Shown here piece after piece: positions 17,187-25,653 of a DNA stretch of 64,000 bases. The notes beneath the pieces were generated by a model. It was not told the DNA's origin, made no database searches, and was given only the letters and a program-made list of their open reading frames with translations. The position numbers and the translations under genes are program-made. Position 1 is the first letter of the stretch. The number at the start of each line of letters is the position of its first letter. Source of the stretch: Allobosea sp. OK403 (lineage in GTDB: Bacteria; Pseudomonadota; Alphaproteobacteria; Rhizobiales; Beijerinckiaceae); the NCBI RefSeq assembly GCF_900113835.1, contig NZ_FOQV01000004.1:1-64000 (forward strand), given 5' to 3'.

Positions 17187-18622
17187 GCATGCCCGCTTTC
17201 AAGACCGACGCTGCGCCGGCTCGCCCGAAACTCTACAGCGTCGAGGAGGCCAAGCAGCTCGACGCCACGACCGTGCGCGAACTCTTCACCGCCCATGTCA
17301 ATCCCGGCCAGGTGCATTTCCTGAAACTGCTCGGCTTCGACAAGATCATCGTCGATAGCGCCCAGGGCATGCATTACATCACCCGTGATGGCCGCAAGAT
17401 CCTCGATTTCTTCGGCGGCTTCTGCTCGGTCGCCTTCGGTCACAACCACCCGCGCATCGTCGCGGCGCGGCAGAAATTCCAGGACGAGAACCGCCATGAG
17501 ATCTGCATGGCCTTCATGTCGCAATACGCCTCGGCGCTAGCGGCCAACCTCGCCGCGATCGCGCCCGGCGATCTCGACATGGTCTTCCTCGGCTCGACCG
17601 GCTCGGAGGCGATGGAGGCGGCGCTGAAGGTCGCCGAGCAGGCGCAGGGACCGGCGCGCTCGAAAATCCTGCACGCGGCGAACTCCTTCCACGGCAAGAC
17701 CAAGGGCGTGCTCTCGGTCACGGATTCCACGCTCTACCAGTCGCAGTTCAAGCTGGTCGAGAACCGGGTGAAGGTGCCCTTCGGCGACATCGAAGCCGTG
17801 CGCCTGGCCCTGGAGAGCGATCCTGCGATCGGCATCGTCGTGATGGAGACGATCCAGGGCGGCGGCGGCATCGTCGAGGCGCCGGTGGGCTTCTGGCGCG
17901 AGCTGCGCGCGCTTTGCGACAAACATGGCGTGCTCTGGGTCGCCGACGAGGTCCAGTGCGGTCTCGGCCGCACCGGCCAGTTCTTCGCCTTCGAGCGTGA
18001 CGGCGTCGTGCCGGACGTGACCGCACTCGCCAAGGCGCTTGGCGGCTCCAAGGCGGCGATGGGCGCGATGATCGCGCGCCGCGAAATCTACATGAAGGCT
18101 TACGGCAAGCCCAAGACCGCGCTGATCCACGCCCAGGCCACCTTCGGCGGCATGGGCGAGGCCTGCATCTCGGCGATCGAGGCGCTGAACGTGCTCTATG
18201 AGGAAGACCTCATGGGCAACGCCCAGCGCCAGGGCGACTATCTCATCGAGAAGCTCAACGGCCTGCGCGCGAAGCATCCGAGCCTGCTCAAGGAGATCCG
18301 CGGGCGCGGCCTGATGATCGGCATCGAGTTCAACGACATCAGCGAGACCATGCCGTTTGGCCTCAAGCACATGGTCGCATTGCTCGACGACAAGCTGAAA
18401 GGCTCGCTCTGCGGCTTCATCGGCGCGCTCTTGCTGAAGGATTACGATATGCTCGTCGCCTTCACCGAGTACAACCGCAATGTCATCCGCCTGGAGCCGC
18501 CGCTGATCGTCACCCGCGAGCAATGCGACGAATTCGTCGCGGCGCTCGACGATTTGCTTTCGCGCGGCATCACCAAGATCGTCACTGACTATCTGCGCAA
18601 GGTCGCAGTGGCGAAGGGCTGA
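17183..18622 (+). CDS. Class III aminotransferase
   Basis: A 479-residue PLP enzyme of the acetylornithine / ornithine / putrescine aminotransferase class. It has GSTGSEAMEAALKVA near residue 137, HGKTKGVLS, VVMETIQGGGGIVEAP, the PLP aspartate in ADEVQCGLGRTGQFF near 255, and the Schiff-base lysine in ALAKALGGSK near 284. It transfers an amino group to a terminal aldehyde or ketone. It overlaps the epimerase gene by four bases. A second class III aminotransferase at 41.8 kb sits in a similar setting. The substrate is unknown; an aldehyde made by the epimerase-like enzyme is an inference. Confidence 0.88.
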   Translation: MSMPAFKTDAAPARPKLYSVEEAKQLDATTVRELFTAHVNPGQVHFLKLLGFDKIIVDSAQGMHYITRDGRKILDFFGGFCSVAFGHNHPRIVAARQKFQDENRHEICMAFMSQYASALAANLAAIAPGDLDMVFLGSTGSEAMEAALKVAEQAQGPARSKILHAANSFHGKTKGVLSVTDSTLYQSQFKLVENRVKVPFGDIEAVRLALESDPAIGIVVMETIQGGGGIVEAPVGFWRELRALCDKHGVLWVADEVQCGLGRTGQFFAFERDGVVPDVTALAKALGGSKAAMGAMIARREIYMKAYGKPKTALIHAQATFGGMGEACISAIEALNVLYEEDLMGNAQRQGDYLIEKLNGLRAKHPSLLKEIRGRGLMIGIEFNDISETMPFGLKHMVALLDDKLKGSLCGFIGALLLKDYDMLVAFTEYNRNVIRLEPPLIVTREQCDEFVAALDDLLSRGITKIVTDYLRKVAVAKG

Positions 18623-18648
18623 GGCCAGCCGCCACCCGTTATGCTGCG

Positions 18649-18672
18649 AAGGGCCGGTTCGCCGGCCCTTTT
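18649..18672 (+). terminator. Intrinsic terminator
   Basis: GGGCCGG-TTCG-CCGGCCC followed by TTTT, 27 bases after the aminotransferase stop; ends the transporter/epimerase/aminotransferase operon. Confidence 0.85.
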
Positions 18673-18776
18673 CCGTTCGCGCGGAATTCTTTTCTTACGG
18701 CAGCCGCTGACATGCGCTGACGGAAGCTCAAGGCAAGGATTGCCGAAACCAAGGATTGCCGAAACAGGAGCGCTTC

Positions 18777-19154
18777 ATGCTCGGCCATCTCTCCTTCGGC
18801 GTCCGCGATCTCACCACCGCCATCGCCTTCTATGATGCGGCCCTCGCCCCGCTCGGCCTCCAGCGCGTCTGGACCGCTCCCGATGCCGCCGGCTATGGGC
18901 CGCCCGGCGGCGGCGACCTCTTGGCGCTGAAACTGCGGCCGCGAACCGCCTCGCCTGGGCCGGGTTTCCACCTCGCCCTCAATGCACCGACGCGCACCGC
19001 GGTCGATGCCTTCCACGCTGCGGCGCTCTTGGCCGGCGGACGCGACAATGGCGCGCCTGGGCTGCGACTGCATTACGGGCCGAGCTACTACGCCGCCTTC
19101 GTCATCGCTCCTGAAGGCTGGAATCTCGAGGCCGTCTGTCACGCGACGAGCTGA
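18777..19154 (+). CDS. VOC family (glyoxalase/bleomycin-resistance fold) protein
   Basis: A 125-residue protein of the vicinal oxygen chelate fold: LGHLSFGVRDLTTAIAFYDAALAPLGL opens the first beta-alpha-beta unit and GPSYYAAFVIAPEGWNLEAVCH closes the second, with a His and a Glu in metal-ligand positions. Start at 18777, six bases after CAGGAG. Upstream is a 15-bp direct duplication of AAGGATTGCCGAAAC. Members range from glyoxalases to antibiotic-binding proteins; the substrate cannot be told. Confidence 0.85.
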   Translation: MLGHLSFGVRDLTTAIAFYDAALAPLGLQRVWTAPDAAGYGPPGGGDLLALKLRPRTASPGPGFHLALNAPTRTAVDAFHAAALLAGGRDNGAPGLRLHYGPSYYAAFVIAPEGWNLEAVCHATS

Positions 19155-19195
19155 AGCCGGGATCGTCTCCCGACGGCCCGTCTGCGGAAATCTCG

Positions 19196-19275
19196 GAGCA
19201 TCGGCCCGAAAAGGTGGAACCGGTTTTCGGGACAAGCCGACGCAAGATCGAAGCCCTGCAGCATCAGGGTATTTG
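19196..19275. repeat. Partial palindromic repeat
   Basis: A degenerate copy: GGAGCATCGGCCCGAAAAGG, CCGGTTTTCGGGACAAGCCG and a GCAGCATCAGG tail, matching the right part of the repeat at 6880-6940. Confidence 0.6.
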
Positions 19276-19355
19276 CGGCAACGCCGATGCGCTCCTAACC
19301 TTCGGACTTCGACCGATCCGGCTGAACCAGGATCGGCGTCCTGGAGGAAGTCGAG

Positions 19356-21485
19356 ATGATCCGTCGCTTTATTGCGGCAGCCATGCTGGTTGCCTGCGCG
19401 CTTTCGGCCTCGCAGCCGGCGAAGGCCAAGATTACCCGCATCGAGATCGCCAAAACCGAACCTGCCTTCGGTGGCCAATCCTTCGGCGCCGTCGGCGCCT
19501 ATGAGCGCATCACCGGCAAGGCCTTCGGCGAGGTCGATCCGAAGAACCCGGCCAATGCCCGCATCCAAGACCTCGCGCTTGCCCCGCGCAATGCCCACGG
19601 CATGGTCGAATACACGACCGACATCGACATCCTCAGGCCGAAGGACGAGGGCACGGGCAACGGCATCCTGCTCTTCAACATCCCAAACCGCGGCAATAAG
19701 GGGCTGCTCCAGCCCTTCAATCTCAACACCGGCACGGTCGCCGAAATGAACGCGCTCGCCAAACCCGGCGACGGCTTCCTCCAGCGACAGGGCTACAGCA
19801 TGATCTGGTTCGGCTGGCAGGCCGATCTGCTGCCCGGCAACAACCGCATGACCATGCAGGCGCCTGTGGCGCGCAACCCGGACGGCTCGCCCGTCACCGG
19901 CCTCGTCCGCGCCGAATTCGTGGTGACGGACGCCGCCAAGACCCAGAACCTGTCGAGCGGCTGGTTCACAGGCATGACGCATGATTCCTATCCGACCGTC
20001 AGCACCGACAACCGCGCGCCCTTGCCCGACGGCTTCCTGCCGACGCTGACGGTGCGCACCCGCGAGAATGCACCGCGCACGGCGGTGCCCAACAGCGAAT
20101 GGAGCTTCGGCAACTGCGCCGCGGACGGAGCGGTCAAGCCCGACGCCAAGGCGATCTGCCTGCCCGCCGGCTTCCAACCCGGGCGGCTCTACGAGCTGAT
20201 CTATCGCGCCAAGGATCCGACCGTGCTCGGCCTCGGCTACGCCGCCGCGCGCGACCTCGCCGTCTTCCTGCGCGACGCCAAGGCCGACCAGGCCGGCACG
20301 CTCAACCCGATCGGCAGGCGCAGCCAGAAGGCGATGGTGATGGGCACCTCGCAATCGGGCCGCTTCATCCGCTCCTTCCTGCAGCTCGGCTTCAACCGGG
20401 ACGAGGCTGGCCGGAAAGCCTATGACGCGGCGCTGCCGCATATCGGCGGCGGGTTGATGCCGCTCTCGCTGCGCTTCGCCCAGCCTGGCCGCGCCTGGGG
20501 CCAACAGATCGACCACCTCTATCCGGCCTATGATTTCCCGTTCAACTACGCCCGCGTCCAGGACCCGCTGACCGGGCGGCGGCAGGGCATTCTCGACCGT
20601 TGCCGCAGGGACGGCGCCTGCCCGTTGATCTTCCATGCCGCGACGGCGCTGGAGATCTGGGAGGCGCGCCAGTCGCTCGGCCTGACCGATCCGCTGGGCC
20701 TGCGCGACATTCCCGATCCGGCCAATGTCCGCACCTACATCATGGCCTCGACCCAGCACAGCCCGCCGCCCCTGCCACTGCCGACGGCTGCGCCCTTCGG
20801 CCAATGCCAGCAGCAGGCCAATCCCAACCCGCATAACTGGACGATGCGCGCCTTGCTCACCGCGCTGACAGGCTGGGTCCGGGATGGCATCGCTCCGCCG
20901 CCTTCCGCCGTGCCGCGCATCGCCGACGGTACGCTGGTGACGCCGGATCTCGTCCGCTTCCCAACGATCCCCGCCAATAGCTATGGCAATGTCGTGCGCC
21001 CGGCCCTGCGCTATCTTGGCGCGACCAATCCGCTGCATCCGCTCGATTTCGGCAAGGGTTACAACGCCGCCGACGGCATGGGCGTCATCAGCGTGGAGCC
21101 GCCGCACGCGAAGCCCGGCAGCTATGGTGTGCTGGTACCGCAGGTCGACGCCGACGGCATCGATCTCGCCGGCATCAACAATGTCGTCACCGCCGTGCCG
21201 ATCGGCACCTATACCGGCTGGAACCTGTTCCGGAAGGACCGCTTCGAGGACGGCTTCTGCATCTTCCAGGGCAGCTTCGTGCCCTTCGCCCGCACCAGGC
21301 AGGAGCGCCTCGATACCGGCGACCCGCGCCTCTCGATCGAAGAGCGCTACCCGACGCCGCACGCCTATGCCGAAACGGTGAAGACGGCAGCCGATGCGCT
21401 GGTGGCGAAGCGTTATCTCCTGCCGGAGGACGCAGCCTTGCTGACGGAAAAGGCGCGCAGCGAAGCCATCCGGCTCGCTCCATAG
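19356..21485 (+). CDS. Exported alpha/beta hydrolase domain protein (PF20091-like)
   Basis: A 709-residue secreted protein with a clear signal peptide (MIRRFIAAAMLVACALSASQPAKA). It shows family segments FGAVGAYERITGKAFGEVDP, ILLFNIPNRGNKG, YSMIWFGWQADL, and the nucleophile elbow MGTSQSGRFIRSFLQLGFN near residue 328, consistent with an alpha/beta hydrolase of the large PF20091 type. No substrate is established for most members. It is a single gene; its TAG stop is the first part of the following repeat, so the repeat lies directly at the gene end. Confidence 0.85.
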   Translation: MIRRFIAAAMLVACALSASQPAKAKITRIEIAKTEPAFGGQSFGAVGAYERITGKAFGEVDPKNPANARIQDLALAPRNAHGMVEYTTDIDILRPKDEGTGNGILLFNIPNRGNKGLLQPFNLNTGTVAEMNALAKPGDGFLQRQGYSMIWFGWQADLLPGNNRMTMQAPVARNPDGSPVTGLVRAEFVVTDAAKTQNLSSGWFTGMTHDSYPTVSTDNRAPLPDGFLPTLTVRTRENAPRTAVPNSEWSFGNCAADGAVKPDAKAICLPAGFQPGRLYELIYRAKDPTVLGLGYAAARDLAVFLRDAKADQAGTLNPIGRRSQKAMVMGTSQSGRFIRSFLQLGFNRDEAGRKAYDAALPHIGGGLMPLSLRFAQPGRAWGQQIDHLYPAYDFPFNYARVQDPLTGRRQGILDRCRRDGACPLIFHAATALEIWEARQSLGLTDPLGLRDIPDPANVRTYIMASTQHSPPPLPLPTAAPFGQCQQQANPNPHNWTMRALLTALTGWVRDGIAPPPSAVPRIADGTLVTPDLVRFPTIPANSYGNVVRPALRYLGATNPLHPLDFGKGYNAADGMGVISVEPPHAKPGSYGVLVPQVDADGIDLAGINNVVTAVPIGTYTGWNLFRKDRFEDGFCIFQGSFVPFARTRQERLDTGDPRLSIEERYPTPHAYAETVKTAADALVAKRYLLPEDAALLTEKARSEAIRLAP

Positions 21486-21660
21486 AGCAGGATGCGAGAA
21501 AGTGGGCACCGGTTTTTGCATTGTTCCTGCTCTCACTCTTAGATGAGACACGGATTCAGATTTCAGATGGGATCACTCTGGGACCCCATCTGAAATCATC
21601 CGGCTCTCGAGCAGGATGCGAAAAAGTGGGCACCGGTTCTTGCATTGTTCCTGCTCTCGC
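21483..21660. repeat. Mosaic palindromic repeat, three modules
   Basis: AGCAGGATGCG hairpin, then the ATTTCAGATGGGATCAC / CCATCTGAAATCATCCGGCT hairpin, then a second AGCAGGATGCG hairpin. Begins at the stop codon of the hydrolase gene. The same modules appear at 34741, 39327 and 61702. Confidence 0.85.
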
Positions 21661-21740
21661 AGCGCATCTTGTCCTTGCAAACGCCATCCGGCCCCTCGGG
21701 GGTGCCGAGGGGCCGGATCGATACGGGCCACGCTTGCCGC

Positions 21741-22034
21741 TCAGTAGAGCGAGCAGACCTTGCGATAGCCGACGACTTCGCCGAAGCGGTTGACGCGCTC
21801 GACCATCTCGCAGCGGCGCACCGGAGCATCATCCTCATAGACGGGCTCGGCATAGGCGCGGTTGGCGGAGGCCGCGAGCAGGCCGCCGACGGCGAGCGCT
21901 CCGACAATGCCGGCCCCGACGCCCCAGCCACGATGGCGCGGATAGGCCTGCGCGCTGCCCGCGCCGGCGAGAATGGCGGTGGAGAGGGTGAGAGCGGCCA
22001 GAGCGGCGGTCGCGGTCTTCTTGAAGCGGGTCAT
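21741..22034 (-). CDS. Small secreted protein with Gly/Ala-rich segment
   Basis: A 97-residue protein with a signal peptide (MTRFKKTATAALAALTLSTAILAGAGSAQA), then WGVGAGIVGALAVGGLLAAS, a glycine-zipper-like hydrophobic stretch, and a short C-terminal domain with two cysteines (RRCEMVERVNRFGEVVGYRKVC). GGGAGA precedes the start at 22034. Proteins of this layout are common and unstudied in Rhizobiales; it is probably periplasmic or outer-membrane associated. Confidence 0.75.
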   Translation of the reverse strand: MTRFKKTATAALAALTLSTAILAGAGSAQAYPRHRGWGVGAGIVGALAVGGLLAASANRAYAEPVYEDDAPVRRCEMVERVNRFGEVVGYRKVCSLY

Positions 22035-22142
22035 GATGGTATCTCCCGAGGTCCAGTCGGGGGCGAACCATTCGCCCTCCATGATCCTTGGTCGCAGCGG
22101 GAGCGTGGGAGGTTCAAAGGGAGACGAAGATTTTTTGCATCT

Positions 22143-22272
22143 CCTCAGCCCTCATCCTGAGAAGGCCGCGTCAGCGGCCGTCTCGAAGGATGCTCCAGGA
22201 GGCTCCCGAGATCGCTGAAGCATCCTTCGAGACGCGCTCCTGCGGAGCGCTCCTCAGGATGAGGGCTCAGAT
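22143..22272. repeat. Palindromic repeat, CCCTCATCCTGAG type
   Basis: Outer arms CCCTCATCCTGAG and CTCAGGATGAGGG, with inner arms around TCTCGAAGGATGCT / AGCATCCTTCGAGA. A related outer module surrounds the nested palindrome at 54.6-54.9 kb. Confidence 0.85.
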
Positions 22273-22307
22273 GATGGCAGCGTCTCGGGTCTTCACCGTC
22301 GTGACGC

Positions 22308-23621
22308 TCAACCCGCCGTCACCCGTCGCCAGAAGCTCGACGAGAACCCCGGATCGATATGGCGCGCAAACTCCCGCCAATCCGGGAAGGAAGCCTCGAA
22401 TGTCGCCGGCGACATGCGCGCATCCTTATAGGGATTCACGCGTCCGCCGGCTTCGATCGTGATCCGGTCGAGCTCCGCCAGCAGCGCCTCCGTGCGCGCC
22501 CCGCGATTGGGAAAGTCGAGCGTCAGGGTCGCCCCCGCGATCGGGAACGACATCAAGCCGGGCGACGGCAGATCGCCGAAGAGCTTGAGCACGGTCAGGA
22601 ACGAAGCCTCACCCGCCGCCAGCGTGCGCCTCAGCATCACCTCCACCGCCTCGCGGGCATGGGCCATCGGCACCGCGCATTGGAACTGGCGCAGGCCCTT
22701 GGGTCCATAGGCGCGGTTCCAGTTGGCGACACGATCGAGCGGATAGAAGAACGGCCGATAGGGAATGCGCCGCGGCTCAGGCGACGAGGGTTGCGCCGCC
22801 CGGTAGAGCGCATTGAAGGCGCGCAAGGTCAGCCCGTTGATCAGCGGGATCGGCGGCCTGATCGGGAACGGCAGTGGCCGCTTCGCGCGCGCGAGCGGTG
22901 CATCGCCCCCCCTTGCATGATTGGCCCGGAAGAAGACGCCGCGGCCGAATTTCGCGCCACTCGCCAGCGAGTCGATCCAGGCGACGGTGTAGTCATGGCT
23001 CGCATCCGATTCGGCCGCGATCGCGAAGAAGCGGTCGAGCCCGTCGAAATGCAGCACCTCCTGCTGCATTTCGACGGAGGCGACCGGCATCAATTGCAGC
23101 GTCACTTGCGTGATCAGGCCGGTCAAGCCAAAGCCGCCGATGGTCGCCGCGAAGAGCTCGCCGTTCAGGTCGGGCGCACAGGTCAGGCGGCTGCCATCCG
23201 AGCGGATCAGTTCGAAGGCGCGCACATGCCGGCCGAAAGTGCCGGCGCGATGGTGGTTCTTGCCATGGACGTCATTGGCCAGCGCACCGGCGATCGTGAC
23301 GAATGCGGTGCCGGGCGTCACCGGCGGAAACCAGCCGGCCTGAACCGTAAGCTTCAGCACATCGTCGAGCAGCACGCCCGCCTCGCAGGTCAGGAGGCCG
23401 CTCACGCGGTCGAAGGCGAGGATTCGGTCGAGGCTGCGGCCGAGAATGAGCGCGCCGCCATCGTTCAGGCAGGAATCGCCATAGGAGCGGCCATTGCCGT
23501 AGGCCAGGGCCGGCGCCCGATACCGCGACGGCGCGGTAATCCACGGCTCGGCCGCGACGATCGCGGTGTCGCGAGCGACGAGCCCACCCCAGGAGCGGCA
23601 CTCCGGCAGAATCTCGCTCAT
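22308..23621 (-). CDS. FAD-binding oxidoreductase, DprE1-like
   Basis: A 437-residue flavoprotein of the vanillyl-alcohol-oxidase fold. The N-terminal FAD domain includes YGNGRSYGDSCLNDGGALI, then GVLLDDVLKLTVQAGWFPPVTPGTAFVTIAGALANDVHGKNHH, with the His motif typical of DprE1. DprE1 oxidises decaprenylphosphoryl-ribose at C2 in the route to polyprenyl-phosphoryl arabinose. The neighbour is a UbiA-type prenyltransferase like DPPR synthase, which supports this assignment. The start at 23621 lies 13 bases after the UbiA stop; the two form an operon. I see no DprE2-like reductase next to them. Confidence 0.85.
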   Translation of the reverse strand: MSEILPECRSWGGLVARDTAIVAAEPWITAPSRYRAPALAYGNGRSYGDSCLNDGGALILGRSLDRILAFDRVSGLLTCEAGVLLDDVLKLTVQAGWFPPVTPGTAFVTIAGALANDVHGKNHHRAGTFGRHVRAFELIRSDGSRLTCAPDLNGELFAATIGGFGLTGLITQVTLQLMPVASVEMQQEVLHFDGLDRFFAIAAESDASHDYTVAWIDSLASGAKFGRGVFFRANHARGGDAPLARAKRPLPFPIRPPIPLINGLTLRAFNALYRAAQPSSPEPRRIPYRPFFYPLDRVANWNRAYGPKGLRQFQCAVPMAHAREAVEVMLRRTLAAGEASFLTVLKLFGDLPSPGLMSFPIAGATLTLDFPNRGARTEALLAELDRITIEAGGRVNPYKDARMSPATFEASFPDWREFARHIDPGFSSSFWRRVTAG

Positions 23622-23634
23622 AGCAGGATCTCGC

Positions 23635-24525
23635 TCACGGCAGGAACGTCGCCGCAACCATGATCAGCAGGACCAGCGAACCCGTCAGCTGGCTGCGCCA
23701 GTCGCGGATCATGAAGACGAGCGGATCATCCGGCATCAGGCCGCGCCTGGCCAGGAACCAGACCCGCGACATCTGGTAGAGAACGATCGGGCAGATCAGC
23801 CAGATCAGCTCCGGGTGACGGTAGAGCTGCTTCACCGCGGCGCTGTCGACATAGAGCGCCAGGATCAGGGCGCAGGTGCAGCCCGAGGCCATGCCGAGCT
23901 GCGAGAGCGCCTCGATATCCTCGGCATGATAGCCGCGCCCGGCTTTTTTCAGCCCCGACTGGTCCTGCGTGATCCTGAGCTCGGCATAACGCTTCACCAG
24001 CGCCAGGCTCAGGAACAGGAACATCGAGAAGGCAAGCAGCCATGACGAGAGCGGGATCCCGGCGGCGGCATTGCCGGCCAGGATGCGCAACGTGTGCAGC
24101 GCCGCCAGCCCCAGCACATCGACCAGGAGCTTGCGCTTGAGCACGAAGAGATAGGCCAAAGCGAGACCGAGATAGGCCGTCAACGCCAGCACGAAAAGCC
24201 GGGGCTGCGGCAGCAGCAGGGACAGGGCGAAAGCGCCGGCCAGCAAGGCGGGCACCACCATATAAGCCTGGTGCGCGGTGATCTCGCCGGCGGCGAGCGG
24301 ACGCTTGCATTTCGTCGGATGCCGGCGATCAGCCTCGACGTCGACGATGTCGTTGAGGAGATAGATCGACGAGGCCATCAGGCTGAAGGAGATGAAGGCG
24401 ACGAGTCCCTGTCCGAGCGCCTCCAGATCGAAAACGTCGTGATTCAGCAGGATCGGGATGAAGACGAGCCCGTTCTTCAGCCAATGATGCGGCCTCATTG
24501 CCCTGATCATCGCCTTGAAAGCCAT
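23635..24525 (-). CDS. UbiA-type prenyltransferase, DPPR synthase-like
   Basis: A 296-residue polytopic membrane protein with about eight helices. The first Asp-rich motif NDIVDVEADRRHPTKCKRPLAAG near residue 58 matches decaprenyl-phosphate phosphoribosyltransferase and related UbiA members. These attach phosphoribose to a polyprenyl phosphate, the step before DprE1. The second motif region contains YRITQD-like YAELRITQDQ. Start at 24525. Some bacteria fuse this domain to a HAD phosphatase, but here it stands alone. Function as part of lipid-linked arabinose synthesis is inference. Confidence 0.82.
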   Translation of the reverse strand: MAFKAMIRAMRPHHWLKNGLVFIPILLNHDVFDLEALGQGLVAFISFSLMASSIYLLNDIVDVEADRRHPTKCKRPLAAGEITAHQAYMVVPALLAGAFALSLLLPQPRLFVLALTAYLGLALAYLFVLKRKLLVDVLGLAALHTLRILAGNAAAGIPLSSWLLAFSMFLFLSLALVKRYAELRITQDQSGLKKAGRGYHAEDIEALSQLGMASGCTCALILALYVDSAAVKQLYRHPELIWLICPIVLYQMSRVWFLARRGLMPDDPLVFMIRDWRSQLTGSLVLLIMVAATFLP

Positions 24526-24915
24526 GTCACCCTTCTCTTCCGTCAAGAGTCTGCCCGACGGCGAGCCAAAGACGCGCAGCCACAAGGCCCAGCCAGATCT
24601 CCACTATTCGGGCGAGGCTTTCTTCTGTGAGAAATCCTAAATCCCAGTGCAGAAACAAAGCGCAACGCGGCGCTATTGCTTGCCATGATTAACGTCTACC
24701 TGCCGGTGCCTGCGAATATCCGCGCCAAGCGCGCTCTCCAGAGACCTCTGCTCTCCCAGCAAGATGTCTCCCTTTCGTGAACCGGCATTCACGTCGCCCG
24801 CGCGCATCGCCTTGCAAAGCCCGTCGGACAGATGGATCGTACAGGCACGCCGGGGGGTTCGGCGCATACGACCGGTGCTTCGGGCCGGATCTGATCTGAC
24901 AGGTGCGCTTCGGGC
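24526..24915. other. Divergent intergenic region
   Basis: This 390-bp gap separates the UbiA gene from the divergent response regulator gene and should hold both promoters. It contains no copy of the repeat family. A 31-codon frame (24685-24780) is possible but has no RBS. Confidence 0.4.
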
Positions 24916-25653
24916 ATGAACGCGACGAGCGAAACGGCAGCGGCGAATCGCGAACGCCTCGTCATCGTCGAGGACGATCCCGTGACGCGCGCCATGATCT
25001 CGGGCTATTTCGCCGACCAGGGCTTCAGGGTCGAGGAGGCCGAGAGCGTCGCCGAGGCACGCAGGGTGGTGCGTCGGGTCAAGCCCGAACTGATCTTCCT
25101 CGATGTCGTCCTGCCTGATGGCGACGGGTTCGACCTGGCCAAGGAGCTCCAGGGCTTTTCCGACGCGGGCATCATCTTCGTTACGCGCCGCGACACCGAC
25201 ATCGACCGGATCGTCGGGCTCGAGCTCGCAGGCGATCACTACGTCACCAAGCCGGTCAATCTGCGCGATCTGCTGGCGCGGACGCGCTCGCTGCTGCGCC
25301 GTCGCAAGATCGAGCGCGATACGGCGCGGCGCAGCACCACGATCACCTTCGGTCCCTTCATGATCGACCTGCTGCGGCGCGAGCTGGCGACGGTCAACGG
25401 CGATCCGATCCGCCTGACACGAGGCGAGTTCGACCTGCTCGCAGCGCTCGTCGACAGCAATGGCCGGCCGCTCAGCCGTGACTACCTGATCGAGGTCGTC
25501 AGCAACCGCCATGGCGAGGTCGACGCCCGCACCGTCGACGCGCTCGTGGCGCGGCTGCGGCGCAAGCTGACGGGGGCCGGCGATCCGGGGGTGATCGCAA
25601 CAGTCAGCGGCATCGGCTACAAGCTCGGCATCTTCGCCGACCGTAACGCCTGA
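24916..25653 (+). CDS. OmpR/TorR-type response regulator
   Basis: A 245-residue regulator with a receiver domain (acidic pair EDD near residue 18, phospho-acceptor Asp in FLDVVLPDGDG near 62, Lys in YVTKPVN) and a C-terminal winged helix (ELATVNGDPIRLTRGEFDLLAALV ... DARTVDALVARLRRKL). It converges with a TorS-like hybrid kinase gene on the other strand, its probable partner; their coding 3' ends overlap by 37 bp. The target genes are not evident from the sequence. Confidence 0.9.
   Translation: MNATSETAAANRERLVIVEDDPVTRAMISGYFADQGFRVEEAESVAEARRVVRRVKPELIFLDVVLPDGDGFDLAKELQGFSDAGIIFVTRRDTDIDRIVGLELAGDHYVTKPVNLRDLLARTRSLLRRRKIERDTARRSTTITFGPFMIDLLRRELATVNGDPIRLTRGEFDLLAALVDSNGRPLSRDYLIEVVSNRHGEVDARTVDALVARLRRKLTGAGDPGVIATVSGIGYKLGIFADRNA

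Noticed and set aside
18639..21551. A 970-codon open frame on the minus strand
   Set aside because: It lies antisense to the exported hydrolase and VOC genes, is rich in Arg/Ala/Gly/Asp, and shows no domain. It is a GC-bias shadow frame.
22143..22272. Possible CRISPR-like repeat block
   Set aside because: The repeats are inverted arms of one palindrome, not evenly spaced direct repeats; no CRISPR array exists in the window.
24685..24780. 31-codon plus-strand frame in the UbiA/regulator gap
   Set aside because: No ribosome binding site and no recognisable feature; kept out of the gene list.
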